Assembly: GCA_013397795.1 (NCBI GenBank)
Contig: VZTJ01004198.1
Span: 568,265-632,264, forward strand
Source of the DNA: Orthonyx spaldingii
Taxonomy: Eukaryota > Chordata > Aves > Passeriformes > Orthonychidae
Direction of reading: 5' to 3'
Length of the DNA stretch: 64,000 nt
Shown here: piece by piece, positions 21,922-35,165 of the stretch
Numbering within the stretch: the first letter of the stretch is position 1
How the letters are laid out: each line of letters starts with the position of its first letter
Program-made: the position numbers and the translations under genes
Notes under the pieces: generated by a model
The model's database searches: none
What the model was told of the DNA's origin: nothing
Seen by the model: only the letters and a program-made list of their open reading frames with translations

Positions 21922-24649
21922 CAAAGGTGCATATGAGTTTGTTGGGCAGAAACAATTATTTAATCCATGTTGTGGAGCAACAAACCCACTAGTATCCTGA
22001 TCTTGGTTTTATCTGGAAAGTGATGATAATGGCAAAGATGATATAGTTCTATGTCTATGACAAAATTAGTAGATTTTTCTGTGGGCCCTATCCAAATGCT
22101 ACTGAAGCCTCTAGAAAAAATTCCCACAAAACCACACAAAAACAAAAGGTTCTTTTCTGTGCTTGCATACCAAAGGAGATGTGTATCGGTTTTGCTTTTA
22201 AACACAAACCTTAGGATGCATCCAGACCCATCCAGCACATGATTACACAGCTGATGTGTACATTTCTCCTTTTTCCACTCTCATCAAAAGGTTCATCAAA
22301 GCTGTGGAGATGTTTGATATTCCTGGTGAGACGAGGTCAGTGCCCCTCTCTTGGAGCTGATTCATATGAAATGGAGGCTGAAAGGGGACAGAGGGCATGG
22401 GAGAGAATAGGTACTATTTTTAGCACAGAGACATTTATCAGTAGCCCTGGCATCACTGGAAATCAGCAAAGAGAAGTCTCTGTTGGGGACATGATTCATG
22501 AAATAATACACAGAAGGCATGTGGAGACCTGCAAATAGCAGACTCCCCTATGGTCATGCCATTGACACCTGTTTGTATTTGGATTCTATCATACTTGTGT
22601 GCCAGTATTTCACACTTATTATTTCTCCCTATTACTTTTAGGGGGTAGCACAGATGGTGACCTCTCTTGTGTGTTTTGCCCTTTACACTTGTTTCTAGTG
22701 ACCACCTGACTGCCTTCATTGTGGTTCTGCTCTTTTCAGAGAGCTATTGATTATATACAGCACTTTGTGGGAATCTAGGATAAGGGGATGGCTTTATAAG
22801 CCATCACAGGCTCTAGGAATCTATTTTTATCAACCTGAGCAATTGTTGCTTAGAAAAAGAGACCCCTACTTCCCAGGCTGTGTGTTGCTGACCTCGGTTA
22901 GTCCAAACTCCTTTGACCTCAGTGCAGCTTAAGCGATGTGACAGCCGAGCCAGCCCCTTTAATTCCAGTCTTTGTGAGGCTCATGCACTTGCTCTGTCAG
23001 AGGAACCGGCAAAGAGCGATTCTGTCTGTACTTGCTCCCTGCAGCAGACCTCTTTCTTGCCTTCTCTCTTCCACCAGATTCCTTTCATTTTGTTGGTTCT
23101 ATTCAGGAACAAAGAGGACTTTGTTGAATTGTCTTTGTGGTTTATTTTCCTGAGCCTTGGAAGATAGCAGATTGTGCCACTGTTTTATCCAATCCTTTAT
23201 CACATGCACAATACCCTGAATGCTTAAGGGAGGCTAGTGTGTGTTAGCCTAACTATCTGCTTTTTTTTTTTTCCAGGTTGGAAGCCAAGGCTGACTTCTG
23301 TATGCCAAGTTAGGAATAATGGCTGGAGTAAAAACCCAGGGAGGGGTCTGTCCACGCAGCTGCAATAAAGGATTCAGTCAGAGGCACTGTAGTCATCAGT
23401 AGAATTCATCTTGATTTTCATGTTCTCCGGTCTTACCAGGCTCCCCGTGTCCATGTAGAAATCTATTTCTTTACAGGTGTAGAACACATCTTCATCAAAT
23501 GGTCTTTGCGCACATGTTCAAAAAGAGGGAAAAATGCATTGGCTGGCCACTTCAGCTGTTAATATTTTGCAGCTTTTATCTAAGCCTGTAAAAGTGTTTT
23601 GACATGTGAAACTGCTGCGGTCTACACAGATGCAGAAAGGCAGTTCAAAAGAGTCAGATGAAGGACTCTGCTTTACAGATTTTACCATAAAAGTCTTCTC
23701 CAAATCTCAGGACAAGTCAGTAGTGTGGTGAAGACTAAAAGGAGCAGCTGACTCTAATCTTTTGCCCTAACCACTGTCCCGACTGCTTTTCACATGACCT
23801 GCCACTCTACCTATTCCCAACACATAGCTCTTAATGTGTTTTCTTTATTCAATGCATCAAAACATGCTTTTTAAAACAATGGAAAACGTAGCCATTACTC
23901 AAGGCTGTCCTTGAGTGATAACTTTGTCTGTTTTGTCTATTGCCAGAAGGACACAGTGTGGTCCTGGAGTCTCTGGACAAGGTAATCACTGAGAGTTGCT
24001 TCATCAAACCTCTTCCCATGAGGGAAGAGATCTATAATCTTTGTTTTTAGTGGAACAGACTAACATCTCTGAAGGGGTAGTAGGCATCAAAATACAGTGC
24101 TTCTGAACTCTGTATAAAAAAGGTCAGGCAGTGTTTAATCCTGAGAGTGACCTCATGGACCTCGAGAGAATTTCATCAAGGATGTAGTTAGTCTGTATTT
24201 TGCAATAATCTGAAGGAAATAAGCTTGACATTTCAGAGATAAAGCTCACAACCAGTACCATTCCAGCCACCCAATGTTCTTTGTAAATGGGATTTCTGTG
24301 CTGTTTATTTCTTAAAAAGTCTCATGTTCAAAACCTGAAACTTTCAGCCCTTACTTGAGCAAAAATTGCACAGAAACCAGTATGAATAGTGCCTAGAGCA
24401 AAGTGAAATAAAAGCTGGAGGATCTGGTGCTGTGTTATTTGGCTCATGCTGCAAAACTTCAGCAAATTTGTCTCTAGCGAGCAAAGTGAGCAGTTTTGAC
24501 AGTTTTTATTATATTGAATTACAGTGACAAATAGGGGCATTGGCTTGCAGAACATTTGAAAGCGTGATAAACACAATCCTAATGAGAAAGATGTTTCTTT
24601 TTATTTGACAGAACACCACTGTTTTTTCTCATGCATAAGATTGCACCCC

Positions 24650-24673
24650 AAAAAAAAAGACAAAAAAAAAGAG
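24650..24673. repeat. A-rich simple repeat
   Basis: Two runs of nine or more A are separated by GAC, after the bases GCACCCC. No AATAAA is close upstream, so this is not clearly a retroposon tail. Confidence 0.75.
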
Positions 24674-26928
24674 ACCTGGTTATTTGAGGCAAAATTCCTG
24701 AAATATTATTCTCTAAATCTCTAAGCTTTCACTTATTACTTTTTATTCACAGAAGTATTTGATGATTAGATTGTCCACAAAAATTGTAGCAGTGATAAAA
24801 GAAATAGAATTGTTAGTTCAAACATAGAGTACCACAGTGTTTTCTGATGAATTTAAGTATGAATTTAAAATCAAACATGCTTTTCAACATTAAAAATCTT
24901 ATTGTCCAGAGGATAAATGGTGCCTGAACGGAGGGCATCGCTCTTATATCCCTCATGCAATTACAGTCTTTGGGTTGTTTAACTCCAGTTTCATCCACCA
25001 TGGTGCTCTTTGAACTTTGAAACCTACAGTGAGCAACTTGCACTACAGAAGAAAATAATTTAACATCCACGTGCACACAAGAGTTGTGGCAAGCTCGCTG
25101 GAGAGAAATCTGTTTGGAAAGCAGCTAGTGTTGTGGGTGCTGCTAAAAATAGCAATAATAGCGAGATAATTTTGCTTATCCACCACTAACACTTGCAAGT
25201 GAAGGTATTTTGTTGCAGCTGTTAGGAATTCAATCACTTCTAACAAAGGTGTTTAGTCCAAGATGCTGGCATTTTACAAGAGTGTGGATTTCACTAAAAA
25301 CTAGTGCTGCTGTCTGTTGTGTTTCTAAACTTGTATCCCTCTCCATCTTCTTTAAACACAAAGAGTTGCTGTTCCCTGTGCAGATTCATTCTGTTCTGCT
25401 GGTCCCACACACAGACCCATATATTCCATCACCTCTTTTACTTTTGATGTGGCAGTAAAACGGAACCAGGAGGTTATTGCTATTCAGACAAGTGTTTGCA
25501 CATTTGAGCCCTCCCCACAGGTACATCTGTGTGTGCATCATGCCCTTCATACATGCACGTCCCTGTGAGCATATGTGCCTATCTTGCTGGTTTTCTACTT
25601 TTCTGAGGAATTTTCAGGTGACTTAGCTGAGCTGTGTCTCTGCTGGCTGAGCTATTTCCTTACTTCTTCCTTACTTTTCACTTGCCCATTCCTCTCTGTC
25701 CTCCTTGCATGCCTGCCTCAAACACTGCAGCCTGCTGAGATCAAGCCCCAGACAGGGACACTTCTCCCGGTGCCTCCTGGCAGCGCTGCCTATTCTCTGC
25801 AAGTTCATGAGCCCAGGAGCTCGCTCTGTGTGTGCTGGTGCAGTGGGGTGCAGTACCAGCTGAGAGGAAGTTGCCAAGAAAGCCACAGGAGCAGAATGCA
25901 TATGGAAATGAAGCAAGATATGACAAACCTGCTGCTAGGGCAGCCCCAGCTCACCCAAACCGTGCTGAGCAGAGGCACAGCTGAAGGAATGTTTCATGTG
26001 TTGTCACATCCTCAAAGCTTATTTTTCAGAGCATAGAAATGCTTTTTGTTGTCTTGGAAGCCACCTCCTGCACATTTACAACTTTCAAATCAGCCTTTCT
26101 TGGATTCAGCAGAATTAGGGATAAGGAAATCCTATTAGGTCCTATTATCATTTGAGCCCCCAGAGCAGTATTGTTCTATATGTTAATTTACCAAGCACTC
26201 TGTTCCTGTTTAAATAACTCAGTGTAAACACCATGTAATTATTGTCTGTGCCTCTTAATACATATTAATGTGTTTGAATAAAGATTTTTAATATTTCTGT
26301 TAGAGTTCAAGCACCTTCCTGCCTCTTTTGAAAGCTTTAGCCATTCCTCCTCATCAAAAAGGTTATGTTAATTTTGATGAGGCAGTGGAGGGAGGGTGAA
26401 GCTACACTGACAACTTATGCCATATGTCCTTTAGCCAAATTGCTTTTGGACTCCCTGTTGAATGAAGTGATTCCCTTAAAACAAAATGCAAAAGGACTAT
26501 TGTCTCTCGGAACTCCTTCAGAAGCACAGTGGGGAAGAAAATGCCTAGTTTGACTCTTTGCACCCGAAACAGATTATTCCCAGGGGCTACTCCAAGTGAT
26601 GTGAGAGAGTACATATTCTCCCATGTGCTCCAGCCTTTGGAGAGGCAGAAGAGGTGGGAATAAGCTACCATCACAGGCAGACAGGGAGTTTATTTGAATG
26701 AGATGATGTTAGCCCAATGTGTCTATTCCCTGTCCAGGAGTCTGGTCTCTCAGCTCACACCTTTGCAGCCCTGGCTCACTGGGAGACACCTTCCCCTTTC
26801 TCCCCCTGCCGGCCATTCCCCATCCAGTCACACCCTGGAAGCCTTCTTACTCCATGGTCAGGGTTTCTGCAGAGTTGTGTGCTCTGGCATTGCATGGAGC
26901 ACCCCTGGGATCTTGGGGCTGTGGTTAG

Positions 26929-27104
26929 CACGCTGGGGTGCCCAGGGGTGTGGTTGAGTCACCACACCTTGAGGTATTTAGAAGACAAATAGATGTAACA
27001 GGGACGCGGTTTAATGGTGGACTTAGCAGTGCTGCATTAATGGTGGGACTTGATGATCTGAAAGTTCTTTTCCAACCCAAGTGGTTCTATGATTCTGTGA
27101 TTTT
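26929..27104 (+). mobile_element. CR1 LINE 3' fragment
   Basis: The CR1 landmarks appear in order: GTGCCCAGGGGTGTGGTTGA, GTCACCAC, GAGGTATTTAGAAGAC, GTTTAATGGTGGACTTAG, CAGTGCTG, GGACTTGATGATCTGAAAG, and the terminal TTCTATGATTCTGTG at 27085-27099. It is a 5'-truncated avian CR1 3' UTR of about 175 bases. It retains the segment missing from the 15.8 kb copy. Confidence 0.92.
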
Positions 27105-29102
27105 GTCGCTGTAGCTGGTGTGCAACAGTATCAAACTGTAGAGACATCCAGGGCCTGTTGTATGTGAGCTGGACCTCTCTGCAGGGTGGTGGGTCATCAG
27201 GTCTCTCTATAGTGACAGTTAAAAAAAGAGAGGGAGAACATGGAGACACATTTCAAAGAAGGAGATGAGTAGGCAGCAAAGAAATGAGGGAGCAATAGCC
27301 ACGGTGTTGGCTTAGGGATCTGGAGACACACAAGTATCCTTGGTAGCCTTAGGGCTACCTCCATGGTCTGGACAGAGACTGAAGCTCCTGGTGGCTGGAA
27401 CAGAAGTGGAAAGAAACCTCTGCACATGCTGTGTGACTGGCAGTGGAGCTGGAAAGGGACGCTGCCTCTGAAGGGCATGTGGGGAGAGGAGCAAAAGATG
27501 GACACTGCCAGAATGATTTCTTGGTGACCTGGCTTATGGGTGGCTTACTGGTGGCCTGGAATGGGTTATGCAAGAGGCTGCAATGACCTGTCCAGCCTGT
27601 CGCCCCAGATTTGTCATGGTGAGGTCAAGCAGCTGATCACATGCTCTGCTGGGAGCTTGCAGGCAGCCAGACCCATACTTGCATTGATACAGTGCCTGAT
27701 TCTCTGTAGGAGATTGTGAGTAGAGTTTTCCCAGGTGCCGAAAAGTGTTCTGTTGCCAATATCTGCAGTGGGATGAACACCTTAGCTCCCATGGCACAGA
27801 GCAGTGTTTCAAATAGCTGCTCTTTTGCAGGTGTCTGGTGTAATTGCCAGTTATCTCTGAGCCTTCTGTTTAGGGCTTAGAAAGAGCAAAGAGGGAAATC
27901 TCTTTGCTGAGGTATTTCTGGTTTCTTTTGTTTCTTTGGGTATCTGGAGAGTGCACACAGGGTAAGAACCTGTACCAGCCTTCTGTGTTTTCAGTGGACA
28001 CGTTGCATGGGCAGACCAGCTGGCTAATCTCACACACCTCTATCACAGTTGCACCCATGACTGGTAATAGCGAGCCTTGAACTGGTTGTCAGCAACTGGT
28101 GAGAACTTAGAGTGGCAAAACTCTCTAAGGCAACTGCAGAAGTTTTCTCTTTCACTGCAGGTTTCTAGAAGGGGAACTGCAGGAATCCCTGAAGTTGGTC
28201 TGATGTCTACAGAATCGTTGCCTCCGTCAAGGGTAATGCTACATTCACAGCACAAACTCTTCCAGAGACAATGGACACCTCCTGTGAGCATGGAGAGACT
28301 GCCATGAAGAGAGGATAGCACTGCATCCCACGTCTGCCATCAGTCTGGGATAGCTGCCCTTATCTTTGGCATCAGTCTTGCCCATGCCTTGGAGGTCCAC
28401 CTAAGCAAGTCTGTCCACCTGACACAATGGACTGTTTTTAAGAAGGCAGATCTTGTGATAAATGGAAAATAGCAACAAGGGTCATAGGGATGAGCACGAG
28501 CAACTTGTTCAGTAGAGGTGAAACAAGTGGGAGTAGTGGTGATGCTGCTGCTGCCTGCATGTTGGACCATGGATACCAGTAAGCTTGGAGCACAGCTCGC
28601 CTTTAACGTGCTTGCTGTGCTGTGGAACACACAAGGGATGAGTGTGCTGTGTGGGACAAACTGGAGCTGTGCATGTGGTGGTTCAGAGGCTGGGGCGCAC
28701 TCTGGTTGCTGCTTGGTGGAAGTAACCCTAGCCAGTAAGACATGGGCTCTCTGCATTACTGACATTGAGAGAGGAATATCCCTCCTGTTACATTAACAGG
28801 GAAAGGATTTGGACTTCCTAAGTCTCTGTTAGATTCTACTGAAACTCCAGCACTTGAATCTGTTCTCTTATTGTACAATATTCCCCTCTGAGGAATCCCT
28901 CTTTCTCTGTATAAGAAACACAAAGAATAAGCCATAACAGACTTTATTAAGTTATTCAAGAGATGTTGTGCAGGACAGTATTCCTGGAAGTTACCCCTTG
29001 CTCTGAGGCAAGATCACACTTAACTAGATGCTCCCTGAGAGAAACTCCTGTAACTCCTCCCTGCCACCTCCAGTGATGCAGCATCAACTACACACTGAGG
29101 CT
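27105..29102. other. GC-richer non-coding block, no gene recognised
   Basis: This block is visibly richer in G and C than its flanks and carries more and longer open frames on both strands. The longest here is a minus-strand frame of 141 codons at 28340-28765, overlapped by a plus-strand frame at 28518-28796. None resembles a known family. It could be an old pseudogene, a decayed endogenous element, or simply local base composition. I saw no splice-site pair that assembles frames into a credible gene. Confidence 0.5.
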
Positions 29103-29822
29103 TCAAAGCTTTGCTCCCCTTGCACCTTGCACTTCATTTATTTTTGCTCTCTTGACCTCAGTGTATCTTTGCTGCAAGTCAAGATTATAATGTCTTGTCC
29201 AGCTCTTGCTGCATATGGCAATGCTTTCTTTTGGTAACAGCTTTTCCTTCACATTGGACAACTCTTTGGAGACCTCTTTCTCTCTATCAAGGCCTCTCTT
29301 TTCCAAAGCACTTAATCTTCCTGCTGTGCTCCACTGGCCTCTCTCTGGCTTCCCTACACTGCTCTTCTGATGTGAGCTTTGCATCCCTGTTGACCTTGTT
29401 AGCAATTTAGGTCTAACATTTGATGCTGAACACAAACCTGGGATTGAGGCGACTTGCTCCAAAGACCAGGATCCTGGCAGAGTTCTAGCATGTGCTCCTA
29501 AAGAATAATAACTCCATGAGGATTTGGTGACCCCTCTGTAAGACCTGAGGAAGAGAGTGCTGGCCAAGGCCTGGGGAGTTCTGTGGCATGTTGGCCCTCC
29601 CTGCTCCATCTGCTTTCTATTGCGCTTGAAAAGGAAATGAACTGAGCTAAATGATTTCAAAGTGACATTCTCCACACTGCACTCTAATTCCATAATTGCC
29701 AGCTCCATGCAGTTCCCAGTATTAAAATGTTTAAAATAACAGCCTTCGAAAAGAGCCAAAACTTCGAAAGGCCATGCACCACCTCTGCTGGAGTAGTAAA
29801 ATGATGGCAGAATAATTTCCAC
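29103..29822 (-). CDS. Longest open frame in the window, 239 codons, status unknown
   Basis: The frame begins with an ATG at 29822-29820 and ends at a stop at 29103. The product has a hydrophobic/aromatic start (MEIILPSFYY), several Cys residues in the first third, and a charged, Lys/Glu/Arg-rich last third that includes REKEVSKELSNVKEKLLPKE, which could form a short helix. I see no signal peptide of normal form, no membrane segment, no zinc finger and no catalytic motif. It matches no family I know. A frame this long is uncommon by chance in such DNA but not impossible in a 64 kb window read in six frames. It has no CpG island and no recognised neighbours. Chance open frame, a decayed retrogene, or an unspliced part of a non-coding transcript are all possible. 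Confidence 0.12.
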   Translation of the reverse strand: MEIILPSFYYSSRGGAWPFEVLALFEGCYFKHFNTGNCMELAIMELECSVENVTLKSFSSVHFLFKRNRKQMEQGGPTCHRTPQALASTLFLRSYRGVTKSSWSYYSLGAHARTLPGSWSLEQVASIPGLCSASNVRPKLLTRSTGMQSSHQKSSVGKPERGQWSTAGRLSALEKRGLDREKEVSKELSNVKEKLLPKESIAICSKSWTRHYNLDLQQRYTEVKRAKINEVQGARGAKL

Positions 29823-30880
29823 ATGCAGTGGATGGGTGTTTGGTTATTTGGGGGCTGAGCATAGTTTCTTTCTTTGCCAGGAATTTCTCTAAATCAGGAA
29901 TCAAAATTACTTTTTCCTTTGTGAACTCTTTTTAAATGCTGTATTGACTGATATATCAGTCATGGTTTGGTCTACGGTTGATCTCTCAAACTTTCTGGTG
30001 CAAATTTTTCAACAGACAAAAGAAGCTTTTTGTTTTTTAACATGGAATACTCTGCATCTCCATATGGAGAGAGGGGTGAAATAAATTTTTGCCCTCTGCC
30101 CTTTGACCTAATTAATTTCTCATGTGCAGTTCTGTAAATGCCTCTGTAGCAATGACAGCACTGCCTTGGTTTAGTCTGACATCCATTAACAGCATCTTCA
30201 GTGTGCTGTAACATCTGGGACAAGAAAGATAATGCCCAGCCGGTTGACAGTGGGCAGCCACCAAAAATGTGTTGGCCAGTGGTGGTTTGTACAGCACAGC
30301 TCAGGAACTGCAGGCTGAGAGACTTCAGCACGCAAATCTGCAAGACTAATTGTGATTTTTCCTAACCCGTTAGCTGGTTTGTGTTCCATTCTTTCTCTAA
30401 TGTTATCTCCATTTGCTCCATGCACACCTTGTATTTTCTTTTCCCTTGTGCTTTTGGTGAGATTTTTGCATTTCTTGAAATCTTCCTCTGAAACAGTTCT
30501 GCATTTTTAGCATAACGTATCTACCAGCATGATTGACTTTGCTATGTAGTATTGACTCCACTTCTGGAATTCATCAAGTTATTGTAAAGACTCTTGTATG
30601 TATTCCATTAAGTGAATGTGCATCTTGCCATACCTATAAACAATTCTTCTGTTGGTCTTGACAGAGAGAATTCAACTTTTTTTCTTAAAGTAAAAAACAA
30701 CCAGAATAAAAATAGCAAGCAATCTTCAGCAATGAGCAGTCAGAATTTATGTTCTCATTGTGCATGGCTCTGAAGATGTGATGATTCCATTCAGCAGAGC
30801 ATCAACAAGATCAAAAGACTCTGCTGAAGTGTAACTGTCACTTTGATCAGAGCTGTATTGGAAACTTAATGAAATGAGTG

Positions 30881-30908
30881 GCTTCTTTTGACGGTTGCTT
30901 CTTTTGAC
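30881..30908. repeat. 12-base tandem duplication
   Basis: GCTTCTTTTGAC occurs at 30881-30892 and again at 30897-30908, with a 16-base period. It is a short local duplication. Confidence 0.75.
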
Positions 30909-33399
30909 TATTTCTAGTTGTGGTTGTGATACTATGGGAAAATAACCTGACCCTGTTGAGTACAGACACTGTGGTTGGATTTTGGGTGAGAGATTAGATC
31001 AGGCTTTCCTTTTTTTCTCCAGTAAATACAGTTGTCTTGAATTTCGCCTTGAATTTTGGATCCATCCAGCTGATTTCTGAAGTTAGACTCTTTTTTTCTT
31101 TTTGTCCTGATCATAAGTTATTTCATTAATTTCAGATTTTCCAGCACTCTCAATAATTCTAAAATGGATGCTGTGTCCTAGTCTGGGCAGGAGAAATTAT
31201 CTGATGGCCAAGGTCCTAGCCTGAGACTTGAAAACTTTTGTTAGAATTATGTGGAAAAATCTGTCCATATTTTGTGTGAGGGTTCAATGACTTGAAGGTT
31301 GGTTTTGTTGCACTTCCATTGTGCTTTACGAAATCACTGTGGAGGCTAGAGAAGGCTGTAGGATGGAGTTGATTTGGGAGGTTGGAGTCAGGAATCAACA
31401 ATGCAAGTCTCTCTAAAGGAAGAGTTTTGACTGACCCCTCCTTTGCATTCTCTCACTCAGGTGCTGACTGAATTTGTCTTTGAAGTGATTTACCCCCATC
31501 TAAATATAAATGGTTGGGGACAAATCACCCTGCTTTTTTCAGCTTAGTTCTGAAGTTATTTATAAAACTCTTGGTTCAGTGTATTCTGCGTTGGTTTTTG
31601 GACTGTGATCATAGTTTCTCTGGAAAAACCAATTTTTCTTCTTTTGCAATTGGGTTTTAACTCTTTTGAATACCTCTAAATGTCTCAAATTTAAAGTTGG
31701 GACATTAATTTCCTCAAGTCTTTCCTTTTACCTTGTGGTCTAATCCTTAGAGCACTACCATATTACACACAACCAGATGGTGGTCTCAACTTTTAAAAAT
31801 ACTGAACAATCAATAAATGCCTGCAGATGAGGTACTCCAAAGGCTCTTCTCTCTTTTCCTAACAATCCTCTACAAATAGCAGGTGTAGTTGTGTACAGAG
31901 GTCCAACTGACTAGATTTGGGACAAATGAACATCCTGAATTTGGATGCTCAGCTCTGAACTTCATGGAGTTTAAAATATTTATTGCATGCTAGACTTGAA
32001 GCCTGATGGTAAAGTGACCACAGCTTCCCATCACTGTAATTTTGCTGCTCCAGACATGGGGACCACCTTCAGAGCTGGTGGTGCAAATGTTACACACTTG
32101 TCCTCACTCTTAGAAGACATGGCACTTGCACTCGCATTCAGTTTCTGCTTTTTTCATCAGAAGTCAGCTGGCAATATTGCTGGTATTGACTCTCTGGTGA
32201 TGCAGATAAGACGCCTGCCTTGTCCAGAGCTTGAACTGTCCCTAGGTCCTCTGCAGAATGAGCTTTATGTGGGAATGTCTATGTATTTTTTTTCTGCAAA
32301 GTGACACCTTTCAGCAAGGGTTGGTACCAGGTTTCTCAGAAAAATTAAACAAGTGGCTAAAGATTACCTTGTGGCCTGAGGGTTATGGCCTTTTGAAAGA
32401 ATCTTGTTTAAAAAACAAACAGGAAAGACCCAAACAGAAAGAGTAGTTTTGAGTTGTCTTCAGAAAAAGAAGCACTTGGTAGCAGAATGGCGTGACACCT
32501 TGTATTCCTCACAATGAATATATCTAAATTCTAATTTCCTGAACTCTGGAGAGGAGTCAAGTGTCTGAAGAGAGTTTCTTTGCTCATGGGTCCAAAACTT
32601 CTGCATTCAGAGAGCCGGGCAGACAGCTTGTCTCCACTTTCCTCAGGAGTGCATTGCCAGATCTTGCCTGGCTGCTTCTGACAAGCCAGTATTTCCCACT
32701 GCAGAGCCGGCTGCTGCCTCCTCCTCCTGTTGTCTCTCAGCTGCCTGTGAAGCCCAGCAGACAGTTTGGACCCTGCCATTCACAAGTCATATTCACTAGC
32801 CCATGTCCGGTGTGTGCTATAATCCCAGCATTTGCTAAACAAAAGAGAATATGGATGTTCCTGCATTTCTGCTGAGCAGATGTGCTCCCCACAGTCCTGG
32901 TGAGGCAGTGCAACTGCCTGGCCTCCACTGTCACAGCTGTGGGGATGAGCCATGAAATTTCCTCCTTATTCCTAGGTTACTTTATGCCCTGAAGCTTGAA
33001 AGCGTAAAGCTTTCCAAAGCACTTGGCTTTATCAAATGCTTGTAATTCTGTGTATTTTTTATTACCCATGTGAAGGTTTCCACCAATGTAACTTCATGGA
33101 TTTCAAGTGGAATAGTCTTAATTTCTAGCCATGTGAGAAGAGGATCGTATTCCAGGACTTTTCAGCCTGGGACAATTATATTTTCAATTGAAAGCAACAG
33201 CATTTTGTCTATAGACATTTTCAAACCTAAATTATTCTGATATTTGAGCTCCACCAATTTATTTCATTGATATTTTGATTTCTTGGCCTGTTTTTGGATG
33301 GAAATGAAAGTTGAAATAACAAGATTCCCTCCAGATTGGAAATTCTGCCTTTTAATTAGGTCTTATGCAGCATGGGATTCTTTTGTTGCCTAATTTAGC

Positions 33400-33428
33400 A
33401 CACATGCACACATATATATATACACACA
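33400..33428. repeat. Mixed (CA)n/(TA)n microsatellite
   Basis: CA and TA dinucleotides alternate with single interruptions (CACACATGCACACATATATATATACACAC-like run). It is likely polymorphic. Confidence 0.75.
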
Positions 33429-34900
33429 TCTCTCTGTAATGAGCACCTTAGGACCCTAAATAAAAGTTTATTACAATTGAGTGTTACTTGTAACAGCATT
33501 TGGCAATTTACCAACAAACGGAGAAATGTCCAATTTTATTCCAGAAGGAATTGTATAGAAACATAATGGATAAGCTTCATATTGATCAACTCTCAAAAAT
33601 TTCTTGTAAGGAATGCAATAAATACTTGAGAACAGAACACTTGTGTATTTACAAGCTAAACACAGCTTGCAGTGAAGAAAGCAAGAGAAGTAAAACCATG
33701 ATACCCAGGTCAGTCTCATGTCCCTGAGATTTTTCTGTGTGGGAATTTGGCACAAGCAGATCTACTATGGCAAAATTAGAGTGTTTTGAGCATGCTGAAC
33801 ATCCCTTTTAAGCTCCCCCAGGCAGCTGTTTAACACTCCCCTCTTGTTGCTGCATTCCTCCTCTTCATCTCTGATGTTTGGAGCCGTTGCTCTGCTGACC
33901 TTCATCATTCCCAAATCAACTTCTCTGCCTTGCAGACCCTTTTCTCTTTTTTACTTTTAAAATTTTTTTTTAAACAAAGGCTGACCTATGTATCTTTAAC
34001 CCTTTAGTTCAAAACCTTTATTTCACGTTTTACTTTCCCCACTTCCTTCTCTTTCCCCCTCTATCCCCAGGCTTTTCAAGTCTGTGGCACTTGCTTTTAG
34101 GAGAAGCCCTTAAAGAGAGACAGGGTAAACAAGGGGGCATCTTTATGGTTAGGAATACACAGGGGAAAGTAATTTCACTTTGTCTCTCTCCCTCCAGCTA
34201 ATACCGGAAGCTTTCTGTTGAGAGGTGGTTGCATGATAGCTTAAAGTTCTCCTCTTCCCTGGGGGTCAGTGAGGACAATGGGTGTTGAGCGCCTCTGAAA
34301 ATCCTTCTTCTTAGGAAGCCCTGCCTAGAAAGGCTGGGCTAGGTCAGGCTTGGCCCCACATGGCTACAGGTCAACTCTGAATTGGGCCTGGTCTCACCTG
34401 ACATATGCCAACCCAATGGCTCAGCTAGTCTTTGGCTATTTTTGTCTTTTCTTTAGGGAGACAGCTTGACTGCTTAACGCAGCGCTTAATTCTCAGGTCA
34501 TGATCTGCATGTCTTCAGGTCATAGGGGAATTTTGGCTTGCCAAGTGTTAAACCTTCTGTGTTTATAAGCATTAAACCTTAATGTGGTTACTGCTTGCTG
34601 CTCTCTGTGTTTTGTTTCAATCTTGTGAAGACTATGACATTTAGCTTGAGGGCACTGCAGACAGTAACTCAAGCTTTGTTTAAGACGTGGCAGATAAAAA
34701 ATTTTCATGCTACTAACATATTATGGTAATGTGGGACACTTTACGCCATGTAAATACAAAACTAGCATGTTACAAGGATGAAGTATTTGGTATTTTCTTG
34801 CCAAGGAAAATATTTACTTATTTTTATAATATTGATTTGTACATCATTAAAAAACCACCTTATTTTGTTAGCTTTTGTGTGAATTAGAAGATGGAATCTT

Positions 34901-34953
34901 AAATTTATTTTAGAAATTTATTTTAAAAATTTATTTTAAATTTATTTTAAAAA
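34901..34953. repeat. AT-rich 12-base tandem array
   Basis: About four consecutive copies of AAATTTATTTTA occur with single-base slips between units. The array is pure A/T apart from one G. Confidence 0.85.
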
Positions 34954-35165
34954 TAAAAACCACATCATGCAGTCATTTCTACACAATGTGGGAGTGTTGA
35001 CCTCTTTAGTCCCTTCCAAAGAACATTTCTGGTTGGCTTTTCCAGCCATGGCAGAGCTGGCAGCCTGCAGGTGAATGACGTGTGGGGACAACTCACTCTC
35101 TTCAGTCTTCCCACCTTATTTCTCTGATAGCTTTGGATCAGCACAAAATTCTTTTGCCACTGAGC

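Larger units (their letters stand above)
19291..26928. other. Non-coding unique DNA
   Basis: No gene was recognised across this long stretch. The largest plus-strand frame, 25575-26036 (153 codons), starts in a hydrophobic Leu/Ser/Phe-rich segment and then becomes compositionally random. It overlaps frames on the opposite strand and resembles no family. Local structures are a perfect 10-bp hairpin at 21898-21921, a T12 run ending in CCAG at 23261-23276, and an A-rich tract at 24650-24673. A minus-strand frame at 25043-25246 and others like it look like chance. Confidence 0.55.

Noticed and set aside
23261..23276. T12 run plus CCAG as a 3' splice site
   Set aside because: The acceptor form is good, but the downstream sequence shows no open frame with a matching donor, and such tracts are frequent in non-coding DNA.
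25575..26036. 153-codon plus-strand open frame with a hydrophobic start
   Set aside because: Overlapped by minus-strand frames, compositionally ordinary after the Leu/Phe-rich start, no recognised family and no convincing exon boundaries. Best explained as chance.
31600..31780. Possible old CR1 reverse-complement text
   Set aside because: General T-rich similarity only. No diagnostic segment was found.
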